Positions 22,279 to 33,798 of a stretch of 64,000 nt of DNA are shown piece after piece; position 1 is the first letter of the stretch, and each line of letters begins with the position of its first letter. Both the position numbers and the translations under genes were made by a program. Source of the DNA: Diadophis punctatus similis (lineage: Eukaryota; Chordata; Lepidosauria; Squamata; Dipsadidae); NCBI GenBank assembly GCA_023053685.1, contig JALIGW010000029.1, positions 1,649,001 through 1,713,000 of the forward strand. Reading direction: 5' to 3'. Under the pieces are notes generated by a model, which had not been told where the DNA came from, did no database searches, and worked only from the letters and a program-made list of their open reading frames with translations.

Positions 22279-23204
22279 TTATAAACCTTTCTGAAACTGT
22301 AAAAAAGAGGATTTTACAGCTACATCTTTTCTTTTTGGACACTTATTACCATTCTGAAAGAGAATTGAAATCATCTTAATATTAATTCAACATATCCAGG
22401 TGGCATCAGCACCAATGGCAGTTCCTTCTGTTAATTATTGCCATAGGCTAAAAATAAGTAATATTATTTATTTTTATACAATGTAAGAGGAGGAGGAGGA
22501 GGAGGACGACTGGAAATATGGAATACAAGGATTTTCAGTCTCTTCTTAATACTTCTTCATATTACTCTGGGAAACTGAGTAAATCTTCATTACCAGTGGC
22601 AGGCCACCACTGCTACTCTTTTTCCTCTGCATAATCTCCAGAAACAAACAGCTTTTAATTAAGAATTTAAGCCTAATGCAAAAAGATGCTGCTTGTCTCT
22701 GCTGTCACCTCAGCTTTTGGCAAGGACTGCTGAGTTATTTTCTGCTTCCTCAAAAGCATCTGTCCTGGTGCTTCCCCCACAATTTCTTTCAAAGTCTGTA
22801 CTGTATATCTTGCTTTCAGTCAGAAGATGAATTACAGGCCAAAAGCACATAAGTCTTAGTAACCTAAAAATCCTGCGCGAAGGATGCGCAGAAGTTCCTG
22901 CCATAATGAGTTGTGATACGATGTACGATGGCCCCAGTTCCCATGTAAAAACTGTGATACACGCCTATTTCTTTTCCTTGTTCTGTGGGCGTAGCTAAGC
23001 ACGGTGCAGTGGATATTCCCACGTGATCCCCACCAAACTCCGGTGCAACGCGTACCCCCACCAAACTCTTCCCGTACCCCTGGGGGTACGCGTACCACAC
23101 TTTGGAAACACTGCCCTATTCCATTGCTAAATGTTTCTGGGTGTGAAGATGGGAAATCTTCCTCCAAGACACAATCTCCAAAGGAATTCAGAAACATTCT
23201 GAAC
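22279..23204 (-). other. OBSL1: OBSL1 intron, nothing recognised
   Basis: A short (GGA)n run at about 22490-22506. Bases 22870-23110 contain three partly repeated 'CGTACCCC' and 'CACCAAACTC' motifs suggesting a hAT remnant, but I cannot define ends. Confidence 0.4.
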
Positions 23205-23573
23205 CAGGGGTGGGTTCCTTCCAGTTTGGACCGGATCACCCAAATCGGTAGCGACCCGCTGGTGTGAAGTCACTGTTGGTGCCATTCCGTGTGCGCCGCC
23301 ATCTTTTTTTTTTTATTTTGTACGAATTTTTCCCCTTCCGTGGCTTAAAAAAGGGCCCTCCCGCCCACCCGAGGGTGGTTTCCAACCTTTATTTCTTCGT
23401 CCGAATCACAGCTGATGAGCTCCTCAGTTGTGTTTCAGGCTCATTCCTGCCTCTGAGCATGCGTAAAGGCCAATTGCACAATGAGACGCAACGCGCACAC
23501 GAGCGGAGCAAGCTCGTGCACGCGAAACATCGCGATGCGAACTGGTGGCGAAGGTAAGTGGAACCCACCCCTG
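23205..23573. mobile_element. hAT-like element, 'GTGGGTTCC' family
   Basis: The ends CAGGGGTGGGTTCC and GGAACCCACCCCTG are flanked by the perfect duplication TTCTGAAC (23197-23204 and 23574-23581). It has 'GAGCATGCGTAAAG' and an 'AAGGTAAGTGGAACC' right subterminal region shared with 56006 and 55270. Confidence 0.93.
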
Positions 23574-23814
23574 TTCTGAACGAAGGGATTCAGCAGCTTC
23601 TGAGGCAGCAGAACCATTCTTTCACCAGAACATGGCTGTCTATGATGGGGGGGGTCAGGTAAAGGGGGGGAGGGGCAAATGATTATATGTGTGTGATGAC
23701 ATAATCAATCGAATGTTAATCCTACTTAAGTATACTATTGTGGAAGAGTGGTCCCAAGCCCACTCTGGCAGCTTCACCAAGGCCATTGCTGCTGGAGCAA
23801 CAGAAATCATGCTG

Positions 23815-23893
23815 ACAGCAATAGCATTTAGACTTATATACTGTTTCTTAGTGCTTTACAGCCCTCTCTACGTGATTTACAGAGTCGGCATAT
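23815..23893 (-). mobile_element. Truncated tRNA-derived SINE
   Basis: Only the 3' part of the CTATTG-tail SINE remains ('AATAGCATTTAGACTTATA' to 'ATTTACAGAGTCGGCATAT'). Confidence 0.75.
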
Positions 23894-24064
23894 AGCACGT
23901 CTCTTGATAGGAGATGATGGAAAAACGCATCAGATCAACTAAAAATGGTGTTAGACATCTTAGCTACGGGATAAAGAAGAGGCAAAGACAGTATCATGAG
24001 GACATAAAGAAAAAGTACCAAGTTTTATCTTTGAACCATAGTTTAGAGGGCATATGGATACATA

Positions 24065-24816
24065 CAGGTAATCCTTGACTTACACCATAATGAGGAAACA
24101 AATATTCCATCTCTAGGTGATGCAATCCTTAAGTGAATTGTGTCTGATTTTATGATTTACCGTATTTTTCAGAATATAAGACGCACCTCCCCCCCCCCCC
24201 GCTAAAAGAGGCTGAAAATTTGAGTGCGTCTTATACTCCAAATGTAGCTTTTTCCAAGCTTTTTCCCCAGTCCTAATGAGGTGCTAACGATCTTCCCGGC
24301 TTGCAGGCTTTTTCATTTCTACTCCCTCCTAAGAAGTTTTTTTCCAGACCTAAGTCTTTACAGGCTTGTTTTCATTGCTACTCCCTCCGAAGATTTTTTT
24401 TTCAGCCCTAACCAGGGGATAAAATAATGTGCTGAAGCTGACCAGATTAAGGACGCTAGCCAGATGAATACCTGGTAGGTAGATTTTTTCCCTATTTTCC
24501 TCCCACAAAACTAAGGTGCGTCTTATACTCCGAAAAATACGGTATTTGTTTTTTTTGCCATGGTTGTTAAGTGAATTCAGCTTCTCCTATTGACTTTGTT
24601 TGTTAGAAGCACCCCAGAAAGGTTGCAAATGGTGATCACATGACCCTGGGACACTACAATAATCACAAATACCGGTAGATGCTGGTTGCCAAGTGCCCAA
24701 ATTTTGATCATGGGGACCGTGGAGACGCTATGACAGTGAGAGACAGTAAGTTGCTTTTTCAGCATCATAAATGCAAATGGTCGTTAAACAAATGGTTGTA
24801 AGTTGAGGATTACCTA
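24065..24816. mobile_element. Tigger-like MITE interrupted by another MITE
   Basis: The left end CAGGTAATCCTTGACTTAC and degenerate right end GTTGAGGATTACCTA are flanked by TA. The body ('TTAAGTGAATT', 'GATCACATGACC') matches 13723-14020. It is split at 24158 by the complete element at 24160-24542. Confidence 0.85.
24160..24542. mobile_element. Tc1/mariner-type MITE with CCGTATTTTTC ends, nested
   Basis: The inverted ends CCGTATTTTTCAGAATATAA and TATACTCCGAAAAATACGG are flanked by TA. The subterminal 'GACGCACC'/'GGTGCGTC' is conserved with 43935, 51754 and 57716. It sits inside the Tigger-like element. Confidence 0.92.
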
Positions 24817-24892
24817 TACTTTGTCAGTCATCTGTTTCAGCCATCAGATAGCCATTATTGCCCTACTACTGTCAGCAGGGTGAGGATGAAAT

Positions 24893-25024
24893 ATTATTTT
24901 ATTGTATTGTATTGTATTATTTGTTTGCTGCCCATTTTGCTGCGATGCAACTCTGGGCAGCTTACAATCTTAAAGAAGTAAAACCATAAATGTAAATCTA
25001 ATAACAATTAAAAATACAAATTAT
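24893..25024 (-). mobile_element. LINE 3' end remnant
   Basis: On the minus strand it contains 'TTGTAAGCTGCCCAGAGTTGC' followed by an AT-rich (AATAC)n tail, the pattern of L2/CR1-type LINE ends. The orientation call is tentative. Confidence 0.5.
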
Positions 25025-25109
25025 GATTCAAAGGTGTGAGGGGAGGGAGCAGAATGTGTGTGTGGGGTTGTGGGCTCTTCTGTTGGTCCCGTCAACCACA
25101 TCAACTCAC

Positions 25110-25385
25110 CTGCTACTTCCACAGCGGTCACCCTCTGGTCTGTGCCTGCATCGCACACGTAAGAGCCTGAATCCCCTGGGGTGACACTACGGATGGTGAG
25201 TTGCTGGTGCCTTCCGGTGGCCTCTATGTGAATACGCTCGGCTGCTCCTAGCTCCTTGCCATTCCAGAGCCATCGCACAGCAGCCGTAGGTGAAGATGTC
25301 TCGCAAGCCAAGATTAAATCTTCGCCAGTTGCCAAGGAGCGATGCTCTGGCATCCCTGCATTTCCCACAATGGAGATGGGAGGCT
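25110..25385 (-). CDS. OBSL1: OBSL1 exon: Ig domain M
   Basis: This 276-bp exon is phase 1-1, with acceptor 'GGTTTCCAAG' and donor GTGAGT. It reads 'PPISIVGNAGMPEHRSLATG', 'LILACETSSPTAAVRWLWNG' and 'GDSGSYVCDAGTD'. Both core Cys residues and the Trp are present, so it is a regular I-set domain. Like N, O and P it has no counterpart I can place in human OBSL1. Confidence 0.93.
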
Positions 25386-25711
25386 CTTGGAAACCATGAA
25401 AAAGAAAACACTGTCATAAAACAGGACCCAGACCAGCTTTTGGCAGTCAGCTAAATGGCACAAGCTGCCTCCTGTCAGTCTTCACAAAATATCAGTGTCC
25501 TGTAGCTGACCCAGACAAATGGACCTGATCTTGAAAGTCATTTATTTCAGGCTCTAAAAAATATGTAGCTTGCTTGCCTTACACTTCCCCACCCAGGAAT
25601 GCTAAACACAAGATTTAGCATTAGAATCTTTTAAATGGACAGCCTCCCCCCCTCCCTTCCTCAAAAAAAGCTGCATGGCAGGAAGACATGCCCCTAGGTG
25701 TCACTTCAGAG

Positions 25712-26201
25712 CAGTGGCGGGTTCCTAATTTTTTTACTACCACTCTGTGGGCGTGGCTTATTTTGTGGGTGTGGCTTGCTGGCCATGTGACTGGGTAGGC
25801 ATGGCTTCTCGGACGCTGAAGGGAGGGGAACTGAGATAGGTCCTGCCGCCCATTCCCCCTCCTCTCAGCAGCTCGAGAAGCCTCGAACGTGCAAAAATGC
25901 CGAGGATCATCACCCTGCGTTCATGGCTTCTCGGACTGCTGAAGGGAGGGGAATGGAGATAGGTCCTGCCGCCCGTTCTTTCAGCATCTCACACGCTCCC
26001 TCAGCCATCCTCCTCTGCTTGGACTCACTGTGGGGTAGGAAGCTCGGCTTCTGGGCATGCGCAGAAGAAAATTTAAAAATAAATTTAAAAATAAATGGCG
26101 GCGCCCAGGCACCAGCAACTGACCGCACCGGTACTGTGACATCACCAACAGGCCACTACCGGTGCTATAGAGTGGACCGCACCTGTAGGAACCCACCACT
26201 G
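25712..26201. mobile_element. hAT-like element, 'GTGGGTTCCTA' family
   Basis: The ends CAGTGGCGGGTTCCTA and TAGGAACCCACCACTG... in reverse are flanked by the perfect duplication CTTCAGAG (25704-25711 and 26202-26209). The interior is closely similar to 3487-4010, including a repeated 'GGCTTCTCGGAC' segment. Confidence 0.93.
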
Positions 26202-26299
26202 CTTCAGAGCAAAGGGGAACTGTTGTGCAGAGGACATCTCTAATGCTGGAGGCAATATTGCCCTCGTGGCAAGTCAACGTCCACAGCCATGTCCTAGAC

Positions 26300-26434
26300 C
26301 AGGGGTAGGCAAAGTTGGCTCTTCTATGACTCGTGGACTTCAACTCCCAGAATTCCTGAGCTAGCATGATTGGCTCAGAAAGTCTGGGAGTTGAAGTCCA
26401 TGAGTCATAGAAGAGCCAACTTTGGCTACCCCTG
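26300..26434. mobile_element. Foldback MITE with GACTTCAACTCCCAGAATTCC arms
   Basis: Two arms of about 60 bases are inverted around a short loop; the ends are CAGGGGTAGGCAAAG and GGCTACCCCTG. Relatives are at 42965, 45846, 52224 and 59724. Confidence 0.85.
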
Positions 26435-27196
26435 TGACCTAGACCTATATAAACCGTGTAACTTTTCCCCACAACAAATAAAAGTGGAAGAACTTTATAT
26501 TAAATAAGGAAGGTGTTGTGTAGCTACTGTTTGTGATGTATCTTAATAATACCCAGCATTTCTTGATGCTAAATTTTGACTTTCTTTTATAAACAACCCC
26601 TATAGCCTAGCAATTACTACAAATATCAGCAGAAACAAAGCCCATCTTAAGCTCTGCACTGAAATGATAAAGCTGTGTTTTATTAGTGGGATTTCAGAAG
26701 GTGCTGGTAATGCAACTCTGTGAAGACTAATTACCTCTTAAAAGTCTTTTTCAATTGAAGCAGTATAAACAGTTTATAAAGAAATCAATCAAATGTACAG
26801 TCATGGTTCTGAAAAGATGTTAAATCGTATTGACTTTTAGGTAGCCAAAACATGCACTTTCCTGTTTATGAATAATGAGGAACCCTCTTAAGACGCCATT
26901 CACAAAATAGCAGCCACAATTATTGTTGCCAAAAAAGAAGAGACAAAGCTAGTGACTGTGCATAAGCTGACCTTCTTCAAATCTAAGTGGAAGAACAAGT
27001 TCGTATTGAATCCTTTATTTCCTGTACTGAATATGGATTACTGAAATAGTATTGAACTAATCTGGAAGCTGGAACATAATGCTCTTTCCATGTTACACTT
27101 GACATTCTTGCTTTATAAATAATGTAATTTTTTCATAAAAGGAGCTTGTTCATAAGTGGCCTTTCTTTCCACCCACCACCTACCCTCAGACATTAC
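26435..27196 (-). other. OBSL1: OBSL1 intron, nothing recognised
   Basis: AT-rich intron between domain L and the foldback element. I see no exon or repeat. Confidence 0.5.
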
Positions 27197-27472
27197 CTTC
27201 TACCATGACGTAGAAGATGAGGCTATCATCGCCACTGTCACACAGATATTCCCCGGCATCAGACATTTCCACTGCTGAAATCACCAATGAATGTCGTGTT
27301 CCATCTTGTTCCAGCCACACATGTTCTGTGTCCTGCAGTTTTTCCCCCTCCTTGTACCACTTCACCTCTCCTTTGGGGCAAGACAGTGTTACCGAGAGCA
27401 CCAGGTTTTCGGAAATCAAGCAACGGTGGTGAGTTTGCAGCTCATCTCGCCCCACTATTTGAACTGGAGGAT
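27197..27472 (-). CDS. OBSL1: OBSL1 exon: Ig domain L
   Basis: This 276-bp exon is phase 1-1, with acceptor 'GTACTGGCAG' and donor GTAATG. It reads 'PPVQIVGRDELQTHHRCLIS', 'LVLSVTLSCPKGEVKWYKEG' and 'SDAGEYLCDSGDDSLIFYVM'. The B-strand Cys is moved four residues downstream ('VTLSC'), so the canonical disulfide is probably absent. 'VxWYKxGExL' and 'GEYLCD' resemble the mammalian OBSL1 domain just before Q. Confidence 0.94.
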
Positions 27473-28193
27473 CTGCCAGTACAAACAATGTTAGTGAAAT
27501 TTCTCTACCTGCTCTAATTTTAATTGCTGTCTTATTGAGGGAACACTGTTGTGATTAACATAATAGTATTTCTCCTATTTTAGTCCTCTCTTGTTTTACA
27601 TTAAAAAAAAGTTTCCTAAGTGGTGCACAATTTAAGAGAAATTGGAATGGCGTGATGAGCTTATCCTGAGGATCTAATCTCCAAGGGATATCCAATTTAA
27701 GACATCAGTTCTAAAAACAAAACCACACATAGCTGAAGGTAGACTTGACCTTGACCCAGGAGAACATGTTGCTTGGAGAACCTAGATCAGTTTTCTCCTA
27801 TTATTACCCTTCGGTTACTAGATATTATTTCTGACCATTGTCAGCCAGTTTTAGAACCAGCCTTCATTTTCCAGAGAAGCACTAAAGGCTTCTTAAGTTT
27901 GCAAAGAAATATAACAAGAATTAGTCGATGTTCTCTAACAAGAGTATGTCATAAGGTTGGCCTCTGGAATCAACAGGCCTGCAGACAGCCATGTTGAAGT
28001 CAATTGGACACTGATACCCCAGACATAAATGAGACAATGGACATTTTCACTTGTAAAGTTTCAATGATTTGGGATCCCTCTCCCTCTGTTTTTCCAACAT
28101 CACGTCGTTGTTCATACAGAAAAGATAGCAGGAGAAAGGTATCTTTAAGACAAATGATCATCCTATCCATACGACTTTTACTTTTCCATTATA
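27473..28193 (-). other. OBSL1: OBSL1 intron, nothing recognised
   Basis: About 720 bases without identifiable repeats or exons. Confidence 0.5.
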
Positions 28194-28378
28194 CAGGTAG
28201 CCCTTGACTTATGGCTACAAGTGGGCCAGAATCTCTGCTGCAAGTTAATTAATCACACCTGATTTTATGACCTTTCTGCTATAGTTGTTAAGCAAATCAA
28301 TGTAGTTGTTAAATGAATCACATGGTCATAAAGTGAATCCAGCTTCTCCATTGACTTTACTTATCAGAAGCCAGCTGG
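28194..28378. mobile_element. Tigger-like MITE, left part
   Basis: It starts CAGGTAGCCCTTGACTTATG after TA and carries 'TTGTTAAATGAATCAC' and 'ATTGACTTTACTTATCAGAAG' of the 13723 family. It stops where the GC-rich block at 28380 begins. Confidence 0.75.
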
Positions 28379-28379
28379 G

Positions 28380-28910
28380 GGACTTCCGGTTTCTCCTTCG
28401 GCGGCATCGGAAGCCGGACCGCGTCTCCCCCTCCTGAACTGGAAAGCCCCTAGCCGACAACGTGGTGCAGAGGCAGCAAACATGGCTGCCACAAAGCCAA
28501 AGGAAGACCAGAACACCAAGACTGAGCTGGAGGGAAAAGTGAGTGATTTGCAATCTGGGATTGTTGCCTTTTAAAAGAAAAAAAAGTGAACCCGGGCACG
28601 GCGGCTGTATGTTCAGGCAGGGCGAAGGGGGGGAATGGCCTCGGCCCTGTTCAACCATGCCAGCAAAGAAGTGCAGAAGTTCCAGCCCATCTTCCCCACG
28701 AGCGAAGTGGGCGGCGTGAAGGAGACCGCTCAGCAGCAGCAGGTTGCACGGAGGGGGGGAGGAGGGGGACCCCCTCCCCTTGCCTGCCCTCCATGCACGA
28801 AGACGAACCGCCGCTTGGCCTGAACTCCTCGCTGCTCCCGCACTAATGCCCTGGCCCCACTCAACTGCGCTTCTTTGCTGGTCCCGGCGCTGAAGCCAGG
28901 AAGGTGAGAG
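28380..28910 (+). other. GC-rich block, possible LINE 5' end or retrocopy fragment
   Basis: This block inside AT-rich intron begins 'GGACTTCCGGTTTCTCC' and has two short ATG-started frames: 'MAATKPKEDQNTKTELEGKV' (from 28481) and 'MASALFNHASKEVQKFQPIF' (from 28634, running about 62 codons). Neither shows a domain I recognise. The first resembles a LINE-1 ORF1 start only in its composition. It could be a 5' fragment of a retrotransposon or of a host transcript carried here. Confidence 0.35.
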
Positions 28911-28930
28911 GGTTAGGGTTAGGGTTAGGG
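28911..28930 (+). repeat. Interstitial telomere motif (TTAGGG)3
   Basis: Three tandem TTAGGG units (28912-28930, 'GGTTAGGGTTAGGGTTAGGG') lie between the GC-rich block and the polypurine tract. Confidence 0.95.
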
Positions 28931-29036
28931 CAACAGTGCTCCAGGATGGCACATGACAGGGGACGCACCGCTGCCGGGCTGGGCCGCCCACCCTCCCAGT
29001 CCCAGAGCACTTTCTTCCTTCTCCCACTGCCGAGAA

Positions 29037-29615
<579 letters not shown>

Positions 29616-29617
<2 letters not shown>

Positions 29618-29789
29618 CTTATGACCACAATTGAGCCCAAAATTTTGGTTGCTAAGCAAGAGCATTAAGTGAGTTTCACCACATTTTACAAGTTGGTCAC
29701 GCCCACCCAGTCACCTGACCACCAAGCCACACCCACAAAGTAAGCCACTCCCATAGAACCGGCAGTAAAAAAAATGGGAACCCACCCCT
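29616..29789. mobile_element. Tigger-like fragment followed by a hAT right end
   Basis: Bases 29616-29690 ('GACTTATGACCACAATTGAG', 'AAGTGAGTTT') are a piece of the Tigger-like family, missing its left end. Bases 29691-29789 end 'GGGAACCCACCCCTG', the right end of a GTGGGTT-type hAT element with 'CCACACCCACAAAG' inside; its left end is not visible. Confidence 0.65.
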
Positions 29790-30407
29790 GATCCCAGATA
29801 GTTTGCTATCTGAAGAAGAATATTGCTCTCAAATCAAGGTGTGTAAAAACCAAAGCTGCTCAAGTTACTCTGGCACTGTGTCTAAAGAACCAAACTAATA
29901 CAACAGTAAGTAGACCAGCTGTGCTTTCATGACAATTAAAATGAACTGCTCAAGACAACCTTCTTACTTAGCCTAATTGTAGGCCCTGACACCAAAAGCT
30001 ACATTCTGCGGAAACTCTGAATATACCCCTGTACATACCCCAGTTTAATGCAGCATTTATCAAACATCTCCATTAAAAAAAAACAGAGCAACCATTCTAT
30101 TAATAATACCTTTTCTAAGTAAAACAGTACACAGGGGAGGAAATCCAATTTTCTCTGTCAAGAAAGCATAGGCACGCTCAAGTAAAAGAAATCGCCTGAA
30201 AATGAATTCATTTCACTCAGCCAACTCTCCTTGGGTATCCCAGCTGTTGCTTTAGAAAGAAAGGTTCTTTAGCCAAAGATTCCCCAGAAGCAGCCAATGA
30301 TCAGATGGCCAAGAGGCAGGAAAACATCAGTTGTGTGACATTGTGTAGGAAAATAGCAATCTGATGCCAGCTGTCAAAGTACCAATAATGGCATTAAATA
30401 AATATAC
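29790..30407 (-). other. OBSL1: OBSL1 intron, nothing recognised
   Basis: About 600 bases of ordinary intron up to the target duplication at 30400. Confidence 0.5.
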
Positions 30408-30925
30408 CAGTGATGGCGAACCTTTTTTGGCTTGGATGCCAAAAGGGTGTGCTTGCATGCGATAGTGTGTGCACGCGTGCCCACACCCACAATGCAATGC
30501 CCTCCCCCCCGTGCATGCGCACAACCCCCACGCTACCCCCCTGTGCATGCACACAACCCCCCCTGCACATGCACACAGGCCTCACTGAAGCCTCCGGACT
30601 ATTTTTCGCTCTCCTCAGGGTTCAGGAAAGCCTGAATGGATGTGAGGGTGATCTGGCTGTGATATCTGTCACCCCATTGATCGCCAGGGTTGAAGCCTGG
30701 GGAGAGCGAAAAACGCTCCAACTTCCGGTTGGGCCATTGGGCCGTTTTTCGCCAACCCTAGGGTTCAGGAGGCTTTCCTGAAGCCTGGGGAGAGCGAAAA
30801 TGGTCCCAAAAAAGAGGCCAAAAATCAGCGTGGGCTGGAGCCGACATATGGCAACTCCTCGCGTGCCCTCAGATATGGCTCCACGTGCCACCTGTGGCAC
30901 ACGTGCCATAGGTTCGCCATCACTG
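30408..30925. mobile_element. hAT-like element, 'GATGGCGAACC' family
   Basis: The ends CAGTGATGGCGAACC and GGTTCGCCATCACTG are perfect inverted repeats. The perfect 8-bp duplication AAATATAC lies at 30400-30407 and 30926-30933. The interior is GC-rich without a transposase. Confidence 0.96.
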
Positions 30926-30933
30926 AAATATAC

Positions 30934-31998
30934 AATACTACATCGTAAAGATAAATTTTAATCAGAAGGGAGACTAGACCGCATGTAACTACGCTAGAAC
31001 TACGCTCAGAATTTCTAGAAAGTTTATCAAACTAAAAATTTTATTTCAAATAATGTACAATAAAGCTCTGTACTTAACCAGATAAAGCCACCTCTCATCA
31101 CTTGCATCTACCAGACAAAGTTGAACTAAGCATTAAACACAGAGCCATATGTACCATAAAAAGCCTACAAGATTCCTAAAACCAGAATTTGCATGTGAAC
31201 AAGATGCACTTTTCAGGAATACCAGCAGATCTAATGTGAGGGTTAGAAAATGGGTTAAATTTTCTCCTATTCTCAATATAATGACGTCTGGCCATGGGAA
31301 AGTTCAGATTCCTTCCATCTGGCACACTCTTGGCTAAGGACCTTGGAAAGTTTTTATCTGGTCCAACCATATTTTTTATAAACTGTGTATTTTTGAAAAC
31401 ATAAAACATTTCCAGATGCTGCTTTTTCCTTGCTCCTTGGGCCTCAACCTCCCCCATTAGTATCACTACATTCTCCACAAACCAGCATTGATGCAATGCA
31501 AATTTCTAAAATCTCCACCCTCACCAGTTTTGGAAAATCTATTTGCATTCTCTTTCTTCCTCACTTCAGAGACAGATAAAATTTATTTTCTAGCAAGTTC
31601 ACCCTATGTTTATGGTCATTAAAAGAGGCTGCCTTTAACATTTCCCAGCTCCTAGTCAATATTTCATTCAGCCTAGCTAAGGGAAAAGCCCTTAATGCAA
31701 TTTTGCTGGGCTGTCAACTCCTGACAGACTTTGCTGCCATACACGCTCTCAGTTTGCTAGAATCTTACATATGCCACATTAGCCTGGTGCTATGGTGTGC
31801 ACAAAAAAGGCAAAGGTTGCTTGTTAATTCATGATGCATATAAATGTAGCAGGAACAATGTAATAACGCACACAGAAAACTCAAAGAGAATGCAAACAGA
31901 ATAGCCAATAATCCTCTCCTGGCTAACAGAAGTCAATATTGAGGGCAACTGAAATGCCTGCAGCAAGATGGCTTCATGAATGGTGTTCATACCAATCC
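30934..31998 (-). other. OBSL1: OBSL1 intron, nothing recognised
   Basis: About 1.06 kb without a repeat or exon I can name. Confidence 0.45.
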
Positions 31999-32006
31999 TC
32001 ATATAC

Positions 32007-33131
32007 CCGTGATGGCGAACCTATGGCATGCGTGCTGGAAGTGGCACGCAGAGCCATCTCTCCAGGCATGCAGAGCCGTCGCCCATTGGTCTTCTAGGTT
32101 CCGGCGCACCGGCCAGCTGGTCTTCACGCACGCAGGAGCGCCAGAAGCCAAAAGAGTAGCCTCCCGGTGCACATGTGTGTGCCGGGAAGATGATCTTCCA
32201 GTTTCTGGCGTGCATGCATGCGTGAAGACCAGCTGGCCAGTGTGTATGCATGCGCTGGAACCCACAAGGGGAGCAAGAGCAAGAGGAGCAGAGCTGCCAG
32301 CCAGGATGGCCAGGGCTTCCCTCCCTCCCCACCCGAGGGGCCTTCTTGTGCAGCCCCAGCCCTCCAGCCCACGGCACTGCCACATGTCCGCGGTCCGGAG
32401 CGCCTAGCCAGCTTGGGTGCACAGGGCAGCATTTGCTGGCTGGGCAGCTGGCCGCCCCACCCGCTGCTCCTGCCGCTGAAAGGGGGCAGTGGCAGTTCTC
32501 GCGCTGCTGCTCCCAGCCAGATGCTGGAGCAGGAAAAGCAGGAGGAGCCACCATCAGGGAGGCGAGCTGCCCCAGGAGGGCCGGAGGAGAACACAGCATA
32601 GAGACGCCACTGAGGGGTAAGAGGTGCACTGGCTGGGAAGCGACCAGGAAGGGGAGGGGCTGTGCTGGCTTTTTCTCAGTGGCGGGCTGGGGGGGGGTGC
32701 TTCATCCCAGCCAGAGTTGGGGCGAAGCTCTCCCGCCTGCTGCTCCCACAACCTGGGCCCTGGGAACGCCGACGCCCCTTATCTCCGAGGCCAGGAAGGG
32801 GCTCCGGCTTTCCAGAAGAGGGAGGCGGCCCAACTTTCTCTCCCTATCCGAGGCTACGGAACTGGGTCATCGGTGATGTTGTCCCGCCACCCTGACGGGG
32901 TGCAGGGGGCGGGCAGGGAGGTGCAAGGACCCCCAAAAGGCCAAGCAGAGCCGGCGTATGCATACTGGACAGCTGGTGTTCGCACGCGCATGCACGCCAT
33001 GAACCGGAAGATCATCTCCTTTTCTGGTTTCGGGCACAAAGCGCGCGCAAAGCACTTTGGCACTTGGTGCCGAAAAGGATTGTGTGCGCTCCCGTTTTGG
33101 CACTCGATGCCGAAAAGGTTAGCCGTCACTG
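32007..33131. mobile_element. hAT-like element, 'GATGGCGAACC' family, 1.1 kb
   Basis: The ends CCGTGATGGCGAACC and GGTTAGCCGTCACTG are flanked by the perfect duplication TCATATAC (31999-32006 and 33132-33139). This is the longest family member here. Its interior (about 32240-32930) is very GC-rich, which makes several frames open without recognisable protein motifs. Confidence 0.93.
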
Positions 33132-33522
33132 TCATATACAGTACAGTCTGTCACCAATCAATTTCAGACCTAGAAATATTAGCTTCTTGGACAATTGGGG
33201 GCAAGAGGTAATGCTTTCTTCCTCTCCTGCATATCAAAGAATACTTTCTTTGAATCAGGAGATAAATTATACTTATGTCCAATGTGCCAACTCTAGAGAT
33301 TGCTTTTCAAGAGCTCTGGGGCAATTTTGCTCAAGATCTGAATAGTGATGCTTTGGAGTATCTACTCATCGAGAAAAGAAGCCAAGAACCAACCCAGAAT
33401 AGTATATCTAAATGATTCAACCAATGTTAGACAAATTCTCCCAACAACCATCCACCCACCCCGGTAGTATGTTCTCACCTCCTTTTCCTAGCACTATCAG
33501 CTTCCCTGAATGCTGCACTCAC

Positions 33523-33798
33523 CAGACACCTGGAGGGTGAAGGTCATGGTATCATCAAGAGTGTGGCAGATGTATTTCCCAGAATGCTCTGGGCCAGCTG
33601 CAGGGATGGCCAAACACCGCCGGGCACCCTCTCCCTCCAGGATGAGGCCGCTGTTGGCCTCTACTCTGACACCATCCTTAACCCAGTGGACAGGCGCATT
33701 CCCATGGGAGAGCACACAGGCCAGGGTCACTGTATCCCCCGTTGAGGCCTTCAGGACAGAGGGAGTCCTGCGCGGCTGCACGATCATCACAGGGGGCT
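33523..33798 (-). CDS. OBSL1: OBSL1 exon: Ig domain K
   Basis: This 276-bp exon is phase 1-1, with acceptor 'CTCCTTCCAG' and donor GTGAGT. It reads 'PPVMIVQPRRTPSVLKASTG', 'VTLACVLSHGNAPVHWVKDG', 'ARRCLAIPAAGPEHSGKYIC' and 'MTFTLQVSG'. Both core Cys residues and the Trp are present. 'AAGPxHxGxYxC' and 'FTxQV' agree with the mammalian OBSL1 domain following J. Confidence 0.95.

Noticed and set aside
32021..32876. Overlapping open frames of 130-208 codons
   Set aside because: They are in the GC-rich core of the hAT element 32007-33131 and have no domain or codon signal.
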